A stretch of DNA of 64,000 nucleotides from UBA4732 sp963823075 (GCA_963823075.1 CAWGKE010000010.1:1-64000), one strand, 5' to 3'. Counted from the first letter of the stretch, positions 18,197-28,171 are shown. Notes: generated by a model not told the origin, from the letters alone. Numbers and translations are program-made.

Positions 18197-21100
18197 CTAC
18201 TGCACTTTCACACGCTGAACCACCCGGTTCATCCGCCCCAGCAACACATCGTCGCCGTGCAGCAGCATCCGGTACGCGGTCGTGCCGGCCGTCTCGTCCA
18301 GCTCTGCCTTCGGCTTGCCGTCGGCGTCGAGCAGCCACAGCTTGCCGCCCTCCTCCGCCGCGACAAGGCCCTTCAGCGCGTCGGACCACGCCACGTTCTG
18401 GAAGCCGAACCGCGACTGGAACAGACTCTCCGCCTTCTTCCGGTCGCCGCGCAGCGCGTACAGAGGATGCGTGCCGCCCCACACCGCCACGGCCAAATCG
18501 CCGTTCGGCAGGAACGTCACGCCGCCGACTACCGCCTCGAAGCCGACCGCATCGCCCTTGCCGTCGGCGACGTTGAAGGCGCCGGCGGTTTTGCGCCAGC
18601 CGCCCGCCGCGCCGGTCTTGCCGTCCGCCGTGAAGGCGAACGCCTGCGCCCCCTTAATCGGGTTGGTCCACAATTGCTTGCCGTCCTTGGCATCCACCGC
18701 CGTGAGCTGGTCGGCGCCGAGCAGCAGCACGTCGCCGCCGGGGACGAAGGCCGCGCCCATCACGGCCCCGGCGACCTTCGGCCGTGAAACCTCCTTGCCG
18801 TCGGCGTCCAGCACCACGGCCGGCTCCGGCGCCTTGGGGTTCGGGAAGGCCCAGCCGGCCGCGACCAACGTGCCCCTGTCGTTCCACGCCGCGGCGAGCA
18901 TCTTGTTCGCCGGTGGGACCTCGCCCTTCTCATACGGCGCCGCCCTGTGGCCGCCGATGATATGGCCGTCCTTCGCATCCAGCACGAGCAGCCCCGGATA
19001 GCCGGCCGCGGCGATGCGGTCGCCCTTGGGGCTGACGGCAAGATTGCAGCCTTCGAGGAGCGCTTGCGTGTGCCATTGCTCCTTGCCGTCGGCGCCGTAG
19101 GCGGAGGCTTCACCGCCGTAAAGGAGTACATACGTCGTCTTGCCGTCCGGGCTGACGCTGATTCCAACGGGCGTGTCGTACAGCTTGATCTCCGAACCAA
19201 CGACGAGCTTCGCGGGCAGTTCCGTCTTTTTCGCCTCGACAGCGTGAATCTTGGCTTCCAGCTCCGTCGTCTTCGCATCCACCTTGCCGTTGATGGCGTC
19301 GAGCAGCCACGTCACCCCGGCGTCGAGATCGCCCTGGACAAACACGTCTTCCCAGCCGGGCTGGTAGCAACTGATCCCCCACTGGACATAGGCGCGTCCG
19401 GGGCCGGGGAACGTGTCGGTGACGGGCCGGTTGATGTGGCCGCGCTCGAACGACGCCTTCAGCAGCGGGTGGCCCGGCAGCACGATGGCATGGGCGTTGA
19501 TGTTCTCGAAGTTGCCGCCGACGCCGAAGGTCGCCGTGGCGCCGCCGCGTCCCGGCTCGCGCACGAAGTCCTTGATCTCGTACTTCGGGTTGACTTCGAC
19601 GGTCATGCCCTTGGCCTTGAGTGCGTCCGCGACCTTCCTAGCCGCCTGGTCGGGGCCGAATACGGCGAACTTCTTCGGGTCAAGGTTCCAGACGCGCTTG
19701 GCGTCCCAGTTCAGCTTGTCGTAGGGCGGTTCCATCGCCTTGCCGGCGAAGAGGTCGGTGATCTTCAATGCGTCGTCGAAATAGACCGACACGGGGCCGG
19801 CGTCCATTGCCGTTGTAACGTGGGGTGAAATTGTAATTCGGGGCGAACTCGCATCAAGATTGAATCGTGAATAGGTGTGACCTGACGGCAGGGTGAAATG
19901 CGGATTCAAGTCCCGCACATCGTTCGCACCCACGGGGTAGGTGACTTTCAACCCTGACCCGCCTTTGCCGTCCGGTGTTGTGGCGCGAAACCACTCGTCC
20001 TCCACCTTGTCGCCGTGCGGGGCGAACCGCACGAGGATGGGGATGCAGGCCTCCTTGTCGAGTGCGATTTCATTGTCGCGCAGGTTCGTTGCGATTTCGC
20101 CTGCAGGCAAATGCAGCCAGCATGCACCGTCGCCAGCCGCCAGCCGCAGCGTCGCCTTGCCGTCCTTGACGGGCACTTCGCCGCCGTTGAACAGATCGTA
20201 GACCACGCCGCCATTCGGCGCCGTCACCGTCGTCTCCGCCGGGATCAGCTCCGCCTTGACGCCGCGCGGGTCCTCCTGACTCTGGGCGTTGTTGGCGAAC
20301 AACAGGTACGTCGCCTCGCCCGCCTTATGGACGCCGAGCAGAATGTCATGGTTGCTGCTGCGGTACGGCTGCTCGCCGATCCAGTCGGCGAAATCCTTGG
20401 CAAACGTCGGCGCCAGATCGTTGTTCCACTTCCGCCATCCCAGATCGCGGTACATCCGCGACGAGTACCCGCCGTCCTTCTGCACGTCTTCCCAGCGCTG
20501 CGACGGGTCGCCGAAGCCGTGGTCCGCGACGACGCTTCCCTTGATAAGCAGGCCGTCGCCCTTGAACTGGATGAGCTTGCCGCCGGCCGCGACGTAGCCC
20601 TCCAGAGCCTTCTGGAAGGCCGGCGTCGCCGTGGTCAGCCGCGGGCACAGGATCACCTTCCACTGTTTCAGGAAATCGGCGCCCTTCTCCGTCGCCTCGA
20701 CCTCGTCGATCCAGTTGGGGACCATGCCCTGTTCCATGACGCGGAAGAAGCAGGAGTCCACGGCGGCCCGATGGACGCCGGCGTACTCCGGCGACCCCGG
20801 CGTGTGGATTTTCGGGCTGTTGAGCGTGGCGATGTCCCAGGCGTCCTGCCGCGTGCTGTGCAGCACGGCGACCGGCGACAACGTCTTGGGAATCTGCCGC
20901 ATCACGTCGCCGACCAGGGCCAGCCGGCGGTTGATTTCGGCGATTTCAAGGACCGAATTCGTCCCGTCGTAGCCGCCCTCGCCCCCGGCCAGCGCATAAT
21001 CGGGACCAGGCGGGTACTCCATGCCCTCCAGCTTCGTGATCCACGACATCCAGACGCCGTTGCGCGCGGCCGCCCAACCCATCGCGCCCCACGTCGGCAA

Positions 21101-22252
21101 GTAGTAGTGCGGTTTGCCCTGGCCGAAGCCCGCAAACCCCTCGGCCGAGCGCACCGGGAACATCGTGCCGTAGCCGGCGTCGCTGTAGCCGCCGTGGCCG
21201 GACAGCACGTCGTAGGCCCGGTCCTGCCGGGTGTCCACGCCGTCGGTCGTGTCGCCGGGGGCGTAACTGCTCGACACTTGGTTGATCGTGACGAATTTCG
21301 GATTCACCGAGTCCGTCGCCCAGCGCGTGGCGTTCCACGACTGTTCGAGGTACTTCTGCCGCTGCTCCATGAAATCGAACCAGTCGTCCATGTGTTCGGC
21401 GAACTTCGGGCCGCTCAGCGCGAACGGCCCTTCCGGCAGCTTCCGGCCGGTGCGCTTGGTGAATTCTTCGAGCTGGTGCGGCACGGCGAAGGGGTTGATG
21501 TCGCCCTTCACTTCGCCGACTCCCTCCGTCGGCCACCACGTCAGGCCCGGCTCGTCGAAACAATGGAGTCCGGCGATGGGATATATCCGATTCGACAGGG
21601 CGTTGAGCTGCATCCGCCAGGCGATGGAGCGCTGCACCCACGGATCGCCCCAATCGTTGTGCAGGTCGAGGTCGAGCTGGTGACCGCCGCCGAACACGCA
21701 CAGGGCGAATGGTTTCATGCGGGCGGCGACGTAGGCGTCCGCAACGTCCGTCGGCGTCGGCTTGCGCGGGTGGAGCGAGTGGAAGTCGCTGCTGAAATAC
21801 ATCCAGCCGCCCTTGGCCGCGATCGTGCCGGGCAATTCGGTGTGCTGGACCCACTGGGCGATCATGTAGGCGTTGGGATGCTCGTCGCGCGCCACGGAAA
21901 AGGACGCCGGTTTCCTGTCCTTCGCCTGGCCCGCAACGGTTACGGTGTAGTCGCCGGGTTTGAGGGCGTTGGGGTGCAGCGTCACCATGCGGGCCTGCGA
22001 TTTGCCCGCCGGGGCGTCGAATGGTACGTCGATGGCGACGGTGCTGCCGTCGCTATGCTGGATTACCAGCGGGAGCGATTTCGCGTTGCCGCCGTCGTTC
22101 TTGTACAGCACGGCGAACTCGATCGGCTCGGCCATGCTGAAGTGGGTGCGCGTGCCGGCCAGCGCGACCGTCGCCTCGTCGGCGGCCGGGGCCAATGGGG
22201 ACAAACCGAGGAGCAATCCCAGCGCAAGCGCGCGGACGGAAATGGACCGCAT
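18197..22252 (-). CDS. large secreted glycoside-hydrolase-like protein with C-terminal beta-propeller
   Basis: ATG 22252 is chosen for its signal peptide (MRSISVRALALGLLLGLSPL). The product is 1351 residues. Residues 25-110 look like an Ig/CBM-type domain. Residues 130-650 read like a TIM-barrel sugar hydrolase with aromatic, acidic motifs (GLHCFDEPGLTWWP; WMSWITKLEGMEYPPGPDYA) and a flavodoxin-like segment where beta-galactosidase trimerisation domains have one. Residues about 1090-1350 are WD/PQQ-like blades (LAVSPKGDRIAAAGYPGLLV). It probably acts outside the cytoplasmic membrane on a polysaccharide. The family is uncertain; catalytic residues could not be assigned. Confidence 0.6.
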   Translation of the reverse strand: MRSISVRALALGLLLGLSPLAPAADEATVALAGTRTHFSMAEPIEFAVLYKNDGGNAKSLPLVIQHSDGSTVAIDVPFDAPAGKSQARMVTLHPNALKPGDYTVTVAGQAKDRKPASFSVARDEHPNAYMIAQWVQHTELPGTIAAKGGWMYFSSDFHSLHPRKPTPTDVADAYVAARMKPFALCVFGGGHQLDLDLHNDWGDPWVQRSIAWRMQLNALSNRIYPIAGLHCFDEPGLTWWPTEGVGEVKGDINPFAVPHQLEEFTKRTGRKLPEGPFALSGPKFAEHMDDWFDFMEQRQKYLEQSWNATRWATDSVNPKFVTINQVSSSYAPGDTTDGVDTRQDRAYDVLSGHGGYSDAGYGTMFPVRSAEGFAGFGQGKPHYYLPTWGAMGWAAARNGVWMSWITKLEGMEYPPGPDYALAGGEGGYDGTNSVLEIAEINRRLALVGDVMRQIPKTLSPVAVLHSTRQDAWDIATLNSPKIHTPGSPEYAGVHRAAVDSCFFRVMEQGMVPNWIDEVEATEKGADFLKQWKVILCPRLTTATPAFQKALEGYVAAGGKLIQFKGDGLLIKGSVVADHGFGDPSQRWEDVQKDGGYSSRMYRDLGWRKWNNDLAPTFAKDFADWIGEQPYRSSNHDILLGVHKAGEATYLLFANNAQSQEDPRGVKAELIPAETTVTAPNGGVVYDLFNGGEVPVKDGKATLRLAAGDGACWLHLPAGEIATNLRDNEIALDKEACIPILVRFAPHGDKVEDEWFRATTPDGKGGSGLKVTYPVGANDVRDLNPHFTLPSGHTYSRFNLDASSPRITISPHVTTAMDAGPVSVYFDDALKITDLFAGKAMEPPYDKLNWDAKRVWNLDPKKFAVFGPDQAARKVADALKAKGMTVEVNPKYEIKDFVREPGRGGATATFGVGGNFENINAHAIVLPGHPLLKASFERGHINRPVTDTFPGPGRAYVQWGISCYQPGWEDVFVQGDLDAGVTWLLDAINGKVDAKTTELEAKIHAVEAKKTELPAKLVVGSEIKLYDTPVGISVSPDGKTTYVLLYGGEASAYGADGKEQWHTQALLEGCNLAVSPKGDRIAAAGYPGLLVLDAKDGHIIGGHRAAPYEKGEVPPANKMLAAAWNDRGTLVAAGWAFPNPKAPEPAVVLDADGKEVSRPKVAGAVMGAAFVPGGDVLLLGADQLTAVDAKDGKQLWTNPIKGAQAFAFTADGKTGAAGGWRKTAGAFNVADGKGDAVGFEAVVGGVTFLPNGDLAVAVWGGTHPLYALRGDRKKAESLFQSRFGFQNVAWSDALKGLVAAEEGGKLWLLDADGKPKAELDETAGTTAYRMLLHGDDVLLGRMNRVVQRVKVQ

Positions 22253-22402
22253 GAATGGTTCCCCCCTTGGCGGGCGACTCCGGCGTAGGGCGTGAGACGA
22301 CAGTTTGCGCGGCCGCACGGATAAAGGCAAGCATTTGCTGGACACCATGCGTCCGGCGGTTTATGTTCCACGAATCGCCTTCCCACCGCGCAGAACCCTC
22401 CC

Positions 22403-23614
22403 ATGCCGAACCCACCCACTTCCTCCAACCTCGACCGCCGCGAAATGCTTGGGGCGATGGGCCTCGCCGCCGCCGGTGGCCTCGCCCTGGCCGGCGCCGC
22501 CGCCGCCGACCCCGCCGGCGTCGAGGACCGCGGCGCCAACATCAAGATCAGGAGCCTGCGCGGCATCCCCTGCGGACCCAAGACGTTCATCAAAATCGAA
22601 ACCGACAAGAACGTCGTCGGCTGGGGCGAAGTGACCGGCTGTGAGCCGAAGGTCGCCGCTGTCCTGGCGGAGTCGCTCTTCGAACTGCTCGACGGCGAGA
22701 ACCCCACGCGCGTCGAGCACCTCTGGCAAAAGCTGTTCCGCTCTCACCGCGACATGCGCGGCGGCTCGATCATGGTCCACGTCATCTCCGGCATCGACAT
22801 GGCCTTGTGGGACATTACGGGGAAACTTTGGGGCGTGCCGGTCTACCGCCTGCTCGGCGGGCCGCTGCGCGACAAGGTGCGCATGTACCCCAGCCCCAAG
22901 GCGACGAAGCTCGGCACCGGCGGCCCGCACCCGTTCTCCGGCAACCCGTCGGACGTGCTGGGCCTGGCGAAGTCGATCGAGAATCTCCGCAAGGAGAAGG
23001 GGCCGGAATACACCATCATGTTCGACTGCCACTGCGCCATCCCGCCGGCCATGCTGATCCAGTTCGCGTCCGCGGTCGAGCCGTACAACGTGCTGTGGCT
23101 GGAGGAGCCGGTCTGCCCCGGCAACGTCGAGGCGTTCAAGCGCGTCAAGCAGCAGATCCACATACCCATCGCGTTCGGCGAGCGCGACCGCACCATCTGG
23201 GAGGTCGCCATGTACCTCCAGAACGGCTGCGTGGACATTCTCCAGCCCGACGTCGGCCAGACCGGCGGCATCAGCCAGATGCGCAAGATCGCCGCCCTGT
23301 GCGAGGCGTACCACGTGCCGCTGGCGCCGCACAACACCTGCTCGGAGCTGGGCCTGTCGGCCAGCGTCCACTGCTCCGCCGCGACGACGCTGTTTTTGAT
23401 CCAAGAAGGATATTTAGACGGTCACATCATGCCGCCGGGCGTGGCGAAGAAGAGTTGGGAGGTGGACGCCGACGGCTACGCCGCGCTGCCGCAGGGGCCG
23501 GGGCTGGGCGTCGAGATGGACGAAGCCATGATCGCCAAGGTCGCGGCCGACCCGAAGAAGAAGTTCAAGTGGCCGACGCCGACCTACGCCGACGGGGCGG
23601 TGCGGGATTATTAG
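22403..23614 (+). CDS. enolase-superfamily dehydratase (mandelate racemase/galactonate dehydratase type) with Tat-like leader
   Basis: A 403-residue protein, start ATG 22403, divergent from the large hydrolase-like gene. The N-terminus NLDRREMLGAMGLAAAGGLA is a Tat-like leader with twin arginine, unusual for this enzyme family. Metal ligands are visible: Asp in IMFDCHC (about 209), Glu in WLEEPV (about 233) and Glu in AFGERDR (about 259). A likely catalytic His is in PLAPHNTCSELGL (about 309). The family removes water from sugar acids via an enolate. The context of sugar-processing genes supports a catabolic role. The precise substrate is not predictable. Confidence 0.85.
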   Translation: MPNPPTSSNLDRREMLGAMGLAAAGGLALAGAAAADPAGVEDRGANIKIRSLRGIPCGPKTFIKIETDKNVVGWGEVTGCEPKVAAVLAESLFELLDGENPTRVEHLWQKLFRSHRDMRGGSIMVHVISGIDMALWDITGKLWGVPVYRLLGGPLRDKVRMYPSPKATKLGTGGPHPFSGNPSDVLGLAKSIENLRKEKGPEYTIMFDCHCAIPPAMLIQFASAVEPYNVLWLEEPVCPGNVEAFKRVKQQIHIPIAFGERDRTIWEVAMYLQNGCVDILQPDVGQTGGISQMRKIAALCEAYHVPLAPHNTCSELGLSASVHCSAATTLFLIQEGYLDGHIMPPGVAKKSWEVDADGYAALPQGPGLGVEMDEAMIAKVAADPKKKFKWPTPTYADGAVRDY

Positions 23615-23620
23615 TTCGCC

Positions 23621-23693
23621 GCCCCGTTTAGCGGCGACCCGAAGGGGAGCGCGTCGTCCACGCGCTCCCCTTCGGGTCGCCGCTAAACGGGGC
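23621..23693. repeat. perfect 33-bp inverted repeat between convergent genes
   Basis: Arms 23621-23653 and 23661-23693 are exact reverse complements (core GTTTAGCGGCGACCCGAAGG) with a 7-base loop, the longest perfect stem in the window. It occupies almost the whole 85-base gap between convergent genes, as a bidirectional terminator would. The GTTTAGC start recalls family B. Confidence 0.9.
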
Positions 23694-23699
23694 GCGCCG

Positions 23700-24533
23700 T
23701 TACTTGTCTTTCAGCAACACCGCCTCGTGGACGCGAGCCACGTCGCCCATGTAGCCGTCCAAATAATACTTGTGCGCCGCCAGCGTCATGTGTTCCAGCG
23801 CCTGCTTCGCATCCCGGGTGGCGTCGAAGTACAAACCGAGATAGAGGTGGGCGTAGAACCGCCGCTCCTTGCGCTCGGCGTCGGTCGCGTCGCCGGCCTC
23901 GGCGGCGGCCGTCACGTCCTCCGGCTTGGCTTGGCCGCGGTAGAGATCATAGACCGTCATCATCGGGACGCGGGTGTCCTTGCCGATCTTCAGCATCGCC
24001 GCCCGCGCCTTCTCGACGCCGTCGGCGCGGGCGGCGCACAGGAAATGCCAGACGGCGTTCTCCACGTCGTTCGTGTCCACCTGCTCGTAGGCGGCGAACT
24101 GCTTGCGGCCGTCGTCGTAGCGGCCGGCGTAGTAGAGCGAGATGCCGCGGCGCCAGTGCCCCGGCGCCTGTTTGGGGACGGCCTCCAGATAGCGGTCGAA
24201 GTCGGCGACCGACTCGGCGAACTTGCCGAGCTTGAACTCCTCGCTGCCGCGGCTGTCGTAGATTTCCGCCTTTTTTGGGTCAATTTTGAGCGCTTTATCG
24301 TAGTCGGCGACGGCGTCGGCGGGCCGGTGCAGGGCCGCCTTCGCCAGGCCGCGGACGTAGAGCGGCTGGGCGGCGTCCGGGTCGGCGGCCACGGCCTTCT
24401 CGGCCAGCCCCAGCGCTTGGTCGGCGTCGCCCTGGTGCAGCGCGTCCAGGGATTGCTTGGCGTAATCGTCCACGGTCGCCCCCGGTGCGGCCGCGAAGCC
24501 GGCCAGCAGCGCGGCGGCGAGAAGTGAATACAT
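23700..24533 (-). CDS. secreted TPR-repeat protein
   Basis: ATG 24533 is chosen (MYSLLAAALLAGFAAAPGA signal peptide, GGAG site 8 bases upstream). The 277-residue protein has TPR units from about residue 25 to 160 (DADQALGLAEKAVAADPDAA; ADAVADYDKALKIDPKKAEI; HWRRGISLYYAGRYDDGRKQ), then a helical tail (FYAHLYLGLYFDATRDAKQA). It is probably a periplasmic protein-interaction scaffold. Partner unknown. Confidence 0.8.
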   Translation of the reverse strand: MYSLLAAALLAGFAAAPGATVDDYAKQSLDALHQGDADQALGLAEKAVAADPDAAQPLYVRGLAKAALHRPADAVADYDKALKIDPKKAEIYDSRGSEEFKLGKFAESVADFDRYLEAVPKQAPGHWRRGISLYYAGRYDDGRKQFAAYEQVDTNDVENAVWHFLCAARADGVEKARAAMLKIGKDTRVPMMTVYDLYRGQAKPEDVTAAAEAGDATDAERKERRFYAHLYLGLYFDATRDAKQALEHMTLAAHKYYLDGYMGDVARVHEAVLLKDK

Positions 24534-24832
24534 GAGGGATCTCCTATCGCGCGTCCCCGAAAGGCCTCCGGCTTGAGTTTCATTCAAAGCCCGCATTCGT
24601 CGATCATAAGCGCGGCGCCGGCCGAACGCCACTGCATTTGACCGGCAACGGTAGGGCGCCCGCTCCGTGTTCACGGTGGCGTCGTCCGTCCTCGCCGACC
24701 GGCCGGAGCGCTTCGTCGATGAGGTGGAGGCGATCGAGATGGTATCAGATCGGAAATGAAGAGGCGCCCCGAACGGTCGAAAGACGTTTGGGGCGCCTCT
24801 TTTATCCCTTTACCGGGGCAGCCCGCGCAAGG
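24534..24832. other. intergenic region with one terminator-like hairpin
   Basis: About 300 bases between two minus-strand genes. Apart from the hairpin at 24759-24800 nothing is supported. The promoter of the TPR gene must lie here, but no clear boxes were found. Confidence 0.4.
24759..24800. terminator. 16-bp hairpin with T-tract
   Basis: AAGAGGCGCCCCGAAC (24759-24774) pairs with GTTTGGGGCGCCTCTT (24785-24800) with one mismatch. On the plus strand the stem is followed by TTATCCC. It lies about 30 bases downstream of the minus-strand lipoprotein gene's stop and probably terminates it. Confidence 0.65.
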
Positions 24833-26020
24833 TCAATGTGAGTTCCGCTGCAGCCGCGTCTCCGCCTCTCCCCACGCCGCATCGCGGTAGCGACCCAGGC
24901 TGGCCATCGCCTCCGACGCCGCCTTCAGCTTCGCGTCCTGATCCGGCGCCGGCCGCGTCAGCGTCGCCACCCAGCCATCGACCTGCTTCTCCCGCTCCGG
25001 CGTCAGCACGTCGTGCCGGCCGACCATGACGCGCACCAGCGACGCCGGCTTCGGCTCGATCCGCAGCGGCAGCAATTCGTCCGTCACGTCGCGCGGCAGG
25101 ATGTAAAGGACGCGCGTCCCCTCCTCGCCGAACCATGCGGAACGCCACGTCTTGACCATCGCGCGGGCCTCCTTGTCGAACAGTCCCTGCTCTACGAGTA
25201 CCTTTGTCATCGCGTCGCCCAGCTGGTCCAGCGTCGCATCCTTGTCGGGCAGCCGGACGTCCGCGCGGAGCAGGCCGTCCGTCGCGTGGTCGGGGATGAA
25301 CGGCTCGAAGCGCACCTGGCCCGCCCGGACCTGCACCAGCAGCATGACGCCGGCAGGGCGGCCCCCCTTCCAATCGACGGTGAACTTGCCGTCGTGCCAG
25401 GACCGCACCTTGAGCGGCATGTCGAAGTCGCCCACGCCGCGGTAGAACAGGAACTTCTCCTGCTCCGTCACGGGGCCGTCGGCGCCCACGCAGGAGACGC
25501 GCAGCGGGGCGGCGTCCGTCTCCCGCGCCGCATAATAGCGACTCTCTTTCGTCTCCTGCGGCAGCTTCAGGGCTTCGCCGGGCAGCACCTTGATTCCATC
25601 CCAATCCAGCGTGCTGGGGGGGGCATCCCCGGCCAGCGGGCGGCCGTCCGTCCGCTTCGCCTGCGGATACCATTCCGTCAGGGTCCCCTTCGGGAATTCG
25701 ACGTGGACCGACGCGGTCAGCGGCCGATCCGTGTAGAAGTAGAGGACGGGCGTTTCCAGGCTGACCGTGCCGCCGGCCGGCCCCGCTTTAGACTGCCGGC
25801 TCAGGTAGCCGTGGACGAAGGCGGGCAGGTCGTCGTCGTTGGGGTAGAACTTCACGTCCTTGCCGTCAGACCCCGAGAACGTGCTGAAGGTTCCCCACTC
25901 ATGGACCGTCAACCCGCGGGCCGGGTCGTCCTTCGATCCCGAGTCCGCGAAGAGGCAGGAGGCCAGGGCCACAAGCCCGGCGGCCGGCGCGGCGAACATC
26001 CACCCTTTCATGAAACGCAT
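24833..26020 (-). CDS. lipoprotein of unknown function
   Basis: ATG 26020 is chosen (AAGGAG site 7 bases upstream). The 395-residue product has a lipobox (GLVALASC, Cys about 22), so it is probably membrane-anchored. It then has a distinctive block (LTVHEWGTFSTFSGSDGKDV) and alternating beta-rich text (SLETPVLYFYTDRPLTASVH; FLFYRGVGDFDMPLKVRSWH). It looks like a conserved planctomycete protein, but I cannot name its function. No catalytic motif was found. Confidence 0.75.
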   Translation of the reverse strand: MRFMKGWMFAAPAAGLVALASCLFADSGSKDDPARGLTVHEWGTFSTFSGSDGKDVKFYPNDDDLPAFVHGYLSRQSKAGPAGGTVSLETPVLYFYTDRPLTASVHVEFPKGTLTEWYPQAKRTDGRPLAGDAPPSTLDWDGIKVLPGEALKLPQETKESRYYAARETDAAPLRVSCVGADGPVTEQEKFLFYRGVGDFDMPLKVRSWHDGKFTVDWKGGRPAGVMLLVQVRAGQVRFEPFIPDHATDGLLRADVRLPDKDATLDQLGDAMTKVLVEQGLFDKEARAMVKTWRSAWFGEEGTRVLYILPRDVTDELLPLRIEPKPASLVRVMVGRHDVLTPEREKQVDGWVATLTRPAPDQDAKLKAASEAMASLGRYRDAAWGEAETRLQRNSH

Positions 26021-26180
26021 GATCGTCTCCTTCGGCGGTAAAGTAGGGGCGGGGTCGCCCCGCCCCTGCTGCTGCAACGGGTCGAACCACCGTTCTCAGC
26101 GTATTCGCCCCCCGGCCGAAGGGAAAATTGTTTCGGGTTGAAAGTATAATCGGGAATGTTGTATGGACCGGCCCGCCATT

Positions 26181-27407
26181 TCAGATGCGCAGGAAGATCC
26201 GGCGTCGGTACATCCAGAACAAGACCAGCCAGTACACCGTCAGCAGCACGACTCCCAGGGCGAACGGCTGATACGCCTCGCCCCACATGTTGAGTACGTC
26301 GGACCCGAAATGGGTCTTGAACGAGCCGACGATGAACTCCTTGACGACATGGCCGTCGGCCATGCAGTACGCAGCGATGGAGTTCATGCCGATGACGCGC
26401 AGCGGGAACGACCAGGTGCGGAAGTCCATCACATCGATGACGGTGTAGAACGCGGCCAGCAGGAAGAAGCACCAGCCGCCGCTGAAGAGGACCCACGACG
26501 GCGTCCAGATGCGCTTGACGATGGGGCAGACGCCGAACTGGTCGAGCAGGACGCCGGCCGCCAGGCAGAGCGCGCCCGCGACGACCATGCGGCCGGCCTT
26601 GCTCCAACCGGAGCCGCCGCCGTTGAGCCAGCCGCCGGCGATCAGGCCGAGGATCATGGTGCCCAGCGTCGGGATGAAGCTGAGCGTGGCGTAGCCGCCC
26701 GTGTTGAAAGTGAACCAGCCCGCGGGCGGGAACAGGTTCAAAAACCAGTGGTCGAAGGCCCAGGCCAGGTTCGAGTTGATGTTCCAGTGGGCCGCGAAGC
26801 CGGTGAACGTGCAGGCCTTTATCAGCGCCGCCTTATCGGCCACGTTAGGATCGACCACTTTCTGGTAATCGAAATCCGGCCCCGGCAGCGGGTACAGGGC
26901 GAAGGCGGCCCAGTAGCCGACCAGGATCACGGCCAGCGCCAGCCATTGCCATTTCGGCTTCGTGAAGCCGAGGAGGAACAGCGGGACGTAGCCCAGCCCA
27001 ATCTGTGATAGCGTATCCTCGAAGGTGAAATAGGTGTGCGGCCGGCCGATGGAGCGGAGGAAGACGCCCAGCGCGATCAGCAGCAGGGCGCGCCAGACCG
27101 CATGGGCGGTCATCCAGCCGGGGCGCTGGCCGCGGGCGAAGCGGCTGGCGATCGAGAACGGCAGGGCCACGCCGACGAGGAACGAGAACGACGGCTGGAT
27201 GAGGTCGTGCAGGGAACAGCCGGTCCACGCGGCGTGCGTCTGGTGAAAGGCGACGAACTGCCAGACGGGCCTTCCCGGCGATTCCGGGACTTTGGCGGCG
27301 ACGGCGGCCAAGCTCAGCACCTCGGCCATCATCAGGAACATGACGAGTCCGCGATAGGCGTCGATGGAGGCGACGCGGTTCGGCTGGAGGGTCGGCGTGG
27401 GTTTCAT
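26181..27407 (-). CDS. membrane acyltransferase-like protein (HGSNAT/DUF5009 type)
   Basis: A 408-residue protein from ATG 27407 with about ten hydrophobic segments. The opening motif RVASIDAYRGLVMFLMMAEV and the following loop with a His (FHQTHAAWTGCSLHDLIQPS) are typical of the heparan-alpha-glucosaminide N-acetyltransferase/NagX family. These proteins transfer an acetyl group across the membrane to a sugar amine. RVIGMNSIAAYCMADGHVVK near residue 340 is also characteristic. Placement near glycan-processing genes fits. Substrate not determined. Confidence 0.85.
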   Translation of the reverse strand: MKPTPTLQPNRVASIDAYRGLVMFLMMAEVLSLAAVAAKVPESPGRPVWQFVAFHQTHAAWTGCSLHDLIQPSFSFLVGVALPFSIASRFARGQRPGWMTAHAVWRALLLIALGVFLRSIGRPHTYFTFEDTLSQIGLGYVPLFLLGFTKPKWQWLALAVILVGYWAAFALYPLPGPDFDYQKVVDPNVADKAALIKACTFTGFAAHWNINSNLAWAFDHWFLNLFPPAGWFTFNTGGYATLSFIPTLGTMILGLIAGGWLNGGGSGWSKAGRMVVAGALCLAAGVLLDQFGVCPIVKRIWTPSWVLFSGGWCFFLLAAFYTVIDVMDFRTWSFPLRVIGMNSIAAYCMADGHVVKEFIVGSFKTHFGSDVLNMWGEAYQPFALGVVLLTVYWLVLFWMYRRRIFLRI

Positions 27408-27536
27408 GCGCGCTCCGCGGCGGGACGGGCAGGTGGCATGTTAGCCGTCGGGAGGGCGGGCGGAAAGGCGAACGCTGGCGAGGCGTCCACGCCTCGGGCT
27501 GCAGCCTGCACCCGTCCGCGTTGGTCGGGAATCTCG

Positions 27537-28111
27537 GTAGTGGTACACTTTGGCTAGTCAGCGTTCTCTTATGTCTGTAATGGCGGCACGGGAGTTGCCG
27601 TCAGGCGGCTTTGCAGTAGTCCGCCTACCGTTCCACAATCGGACCAAGAGCACGGTTCCGTAGATCGCCATGCCCAACCCGCAAGGGGTGAAGATCATGC
27701 CGTAAGCGAGCGGGCCTGGATCGATTCTGTACTCCGCCATGGCGATCTCCTGGGCGTCGGCGAAGGCTGCCAGCCCGAACGCGAACAGCATCAGGCCGAT
27801 CCAGGTGAAGAGCGGGCCGTTCAGGCTCAGCCGCGCGCCCCAGCGGTAGGCCCGGCTCCTCTTCAGGTACCGTTGGATCAGCGCCTCGGCGTCCAGGTCG
27901 CCCGCCTCATCCGGCAGACTGGCCACGAACGCATCCAGCGCCCTCGGGCGGACAAATACACCCTCGCGGCGCAGGCGTTCAGCCAGTTCGGCGGCAATGT
28001 TCGTGCGGTTCATGTCCGGTCCCTTCCCCGCTCAGTCTACGCGCCGCGCGGGCGGCCGCCACGTTGCGGCCGTCGCCCATGCCAGGGAAGACAGTTCAAG
28101 TGTACCACTAC
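27537..28111. repeat. 14-bp inverted repeats flanking a small membrane-protein gene
   Basis: GTAGTGGTACACTT (27537-27550) and its exact complement AAGTGTACCACTAC (28098-28111) bracket the gene at 27558-28013. The word TGGTACACT appears a third time at 28172. It contains an extended -10-like sequence (TGGTACACT), so the elements may be promoters rather than mobile ends; the right one points toward the enclosed gene. Confidence 0.5.
27558..28013 (-). CDS. small protein with two membrane helices, function unknown
   Basis: A 151-residue product. Residues 1-65 are soluble and helical (ELAERLRREGVFVRPRALDA ... ALIQRYLKR). Two transmembrane segments follow (FTWIGLMLFAFGLAAFA, about 71-88, and AYGMIFTPCGLGMAIYGTVL, about 103-123), then a basic tail. 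No family recognised. It is flanked by inverted copies of TGGTACACT. Confidence 0.65.
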   Translation of the reverse strand: MNRTNIAAELAERLRREGVFVRPRALDAFVASLPDEAGDLDAEALIQRYLKRSRAYRWGARLSLNGPLFTWIGLMLFAFGLAAFADAQEIAMAEYRIDPGPLAYGMIFTPCGLGMAIYGTVLLVRLWNGRRTTAKPPDGNSRAAITDIRER

Positions 28112-28171
28112 CCGCTGATGGTGAGTCGTCTGCAACATGCGGGTTCCCCGCTCGCCTCACCCATCGCGCCG

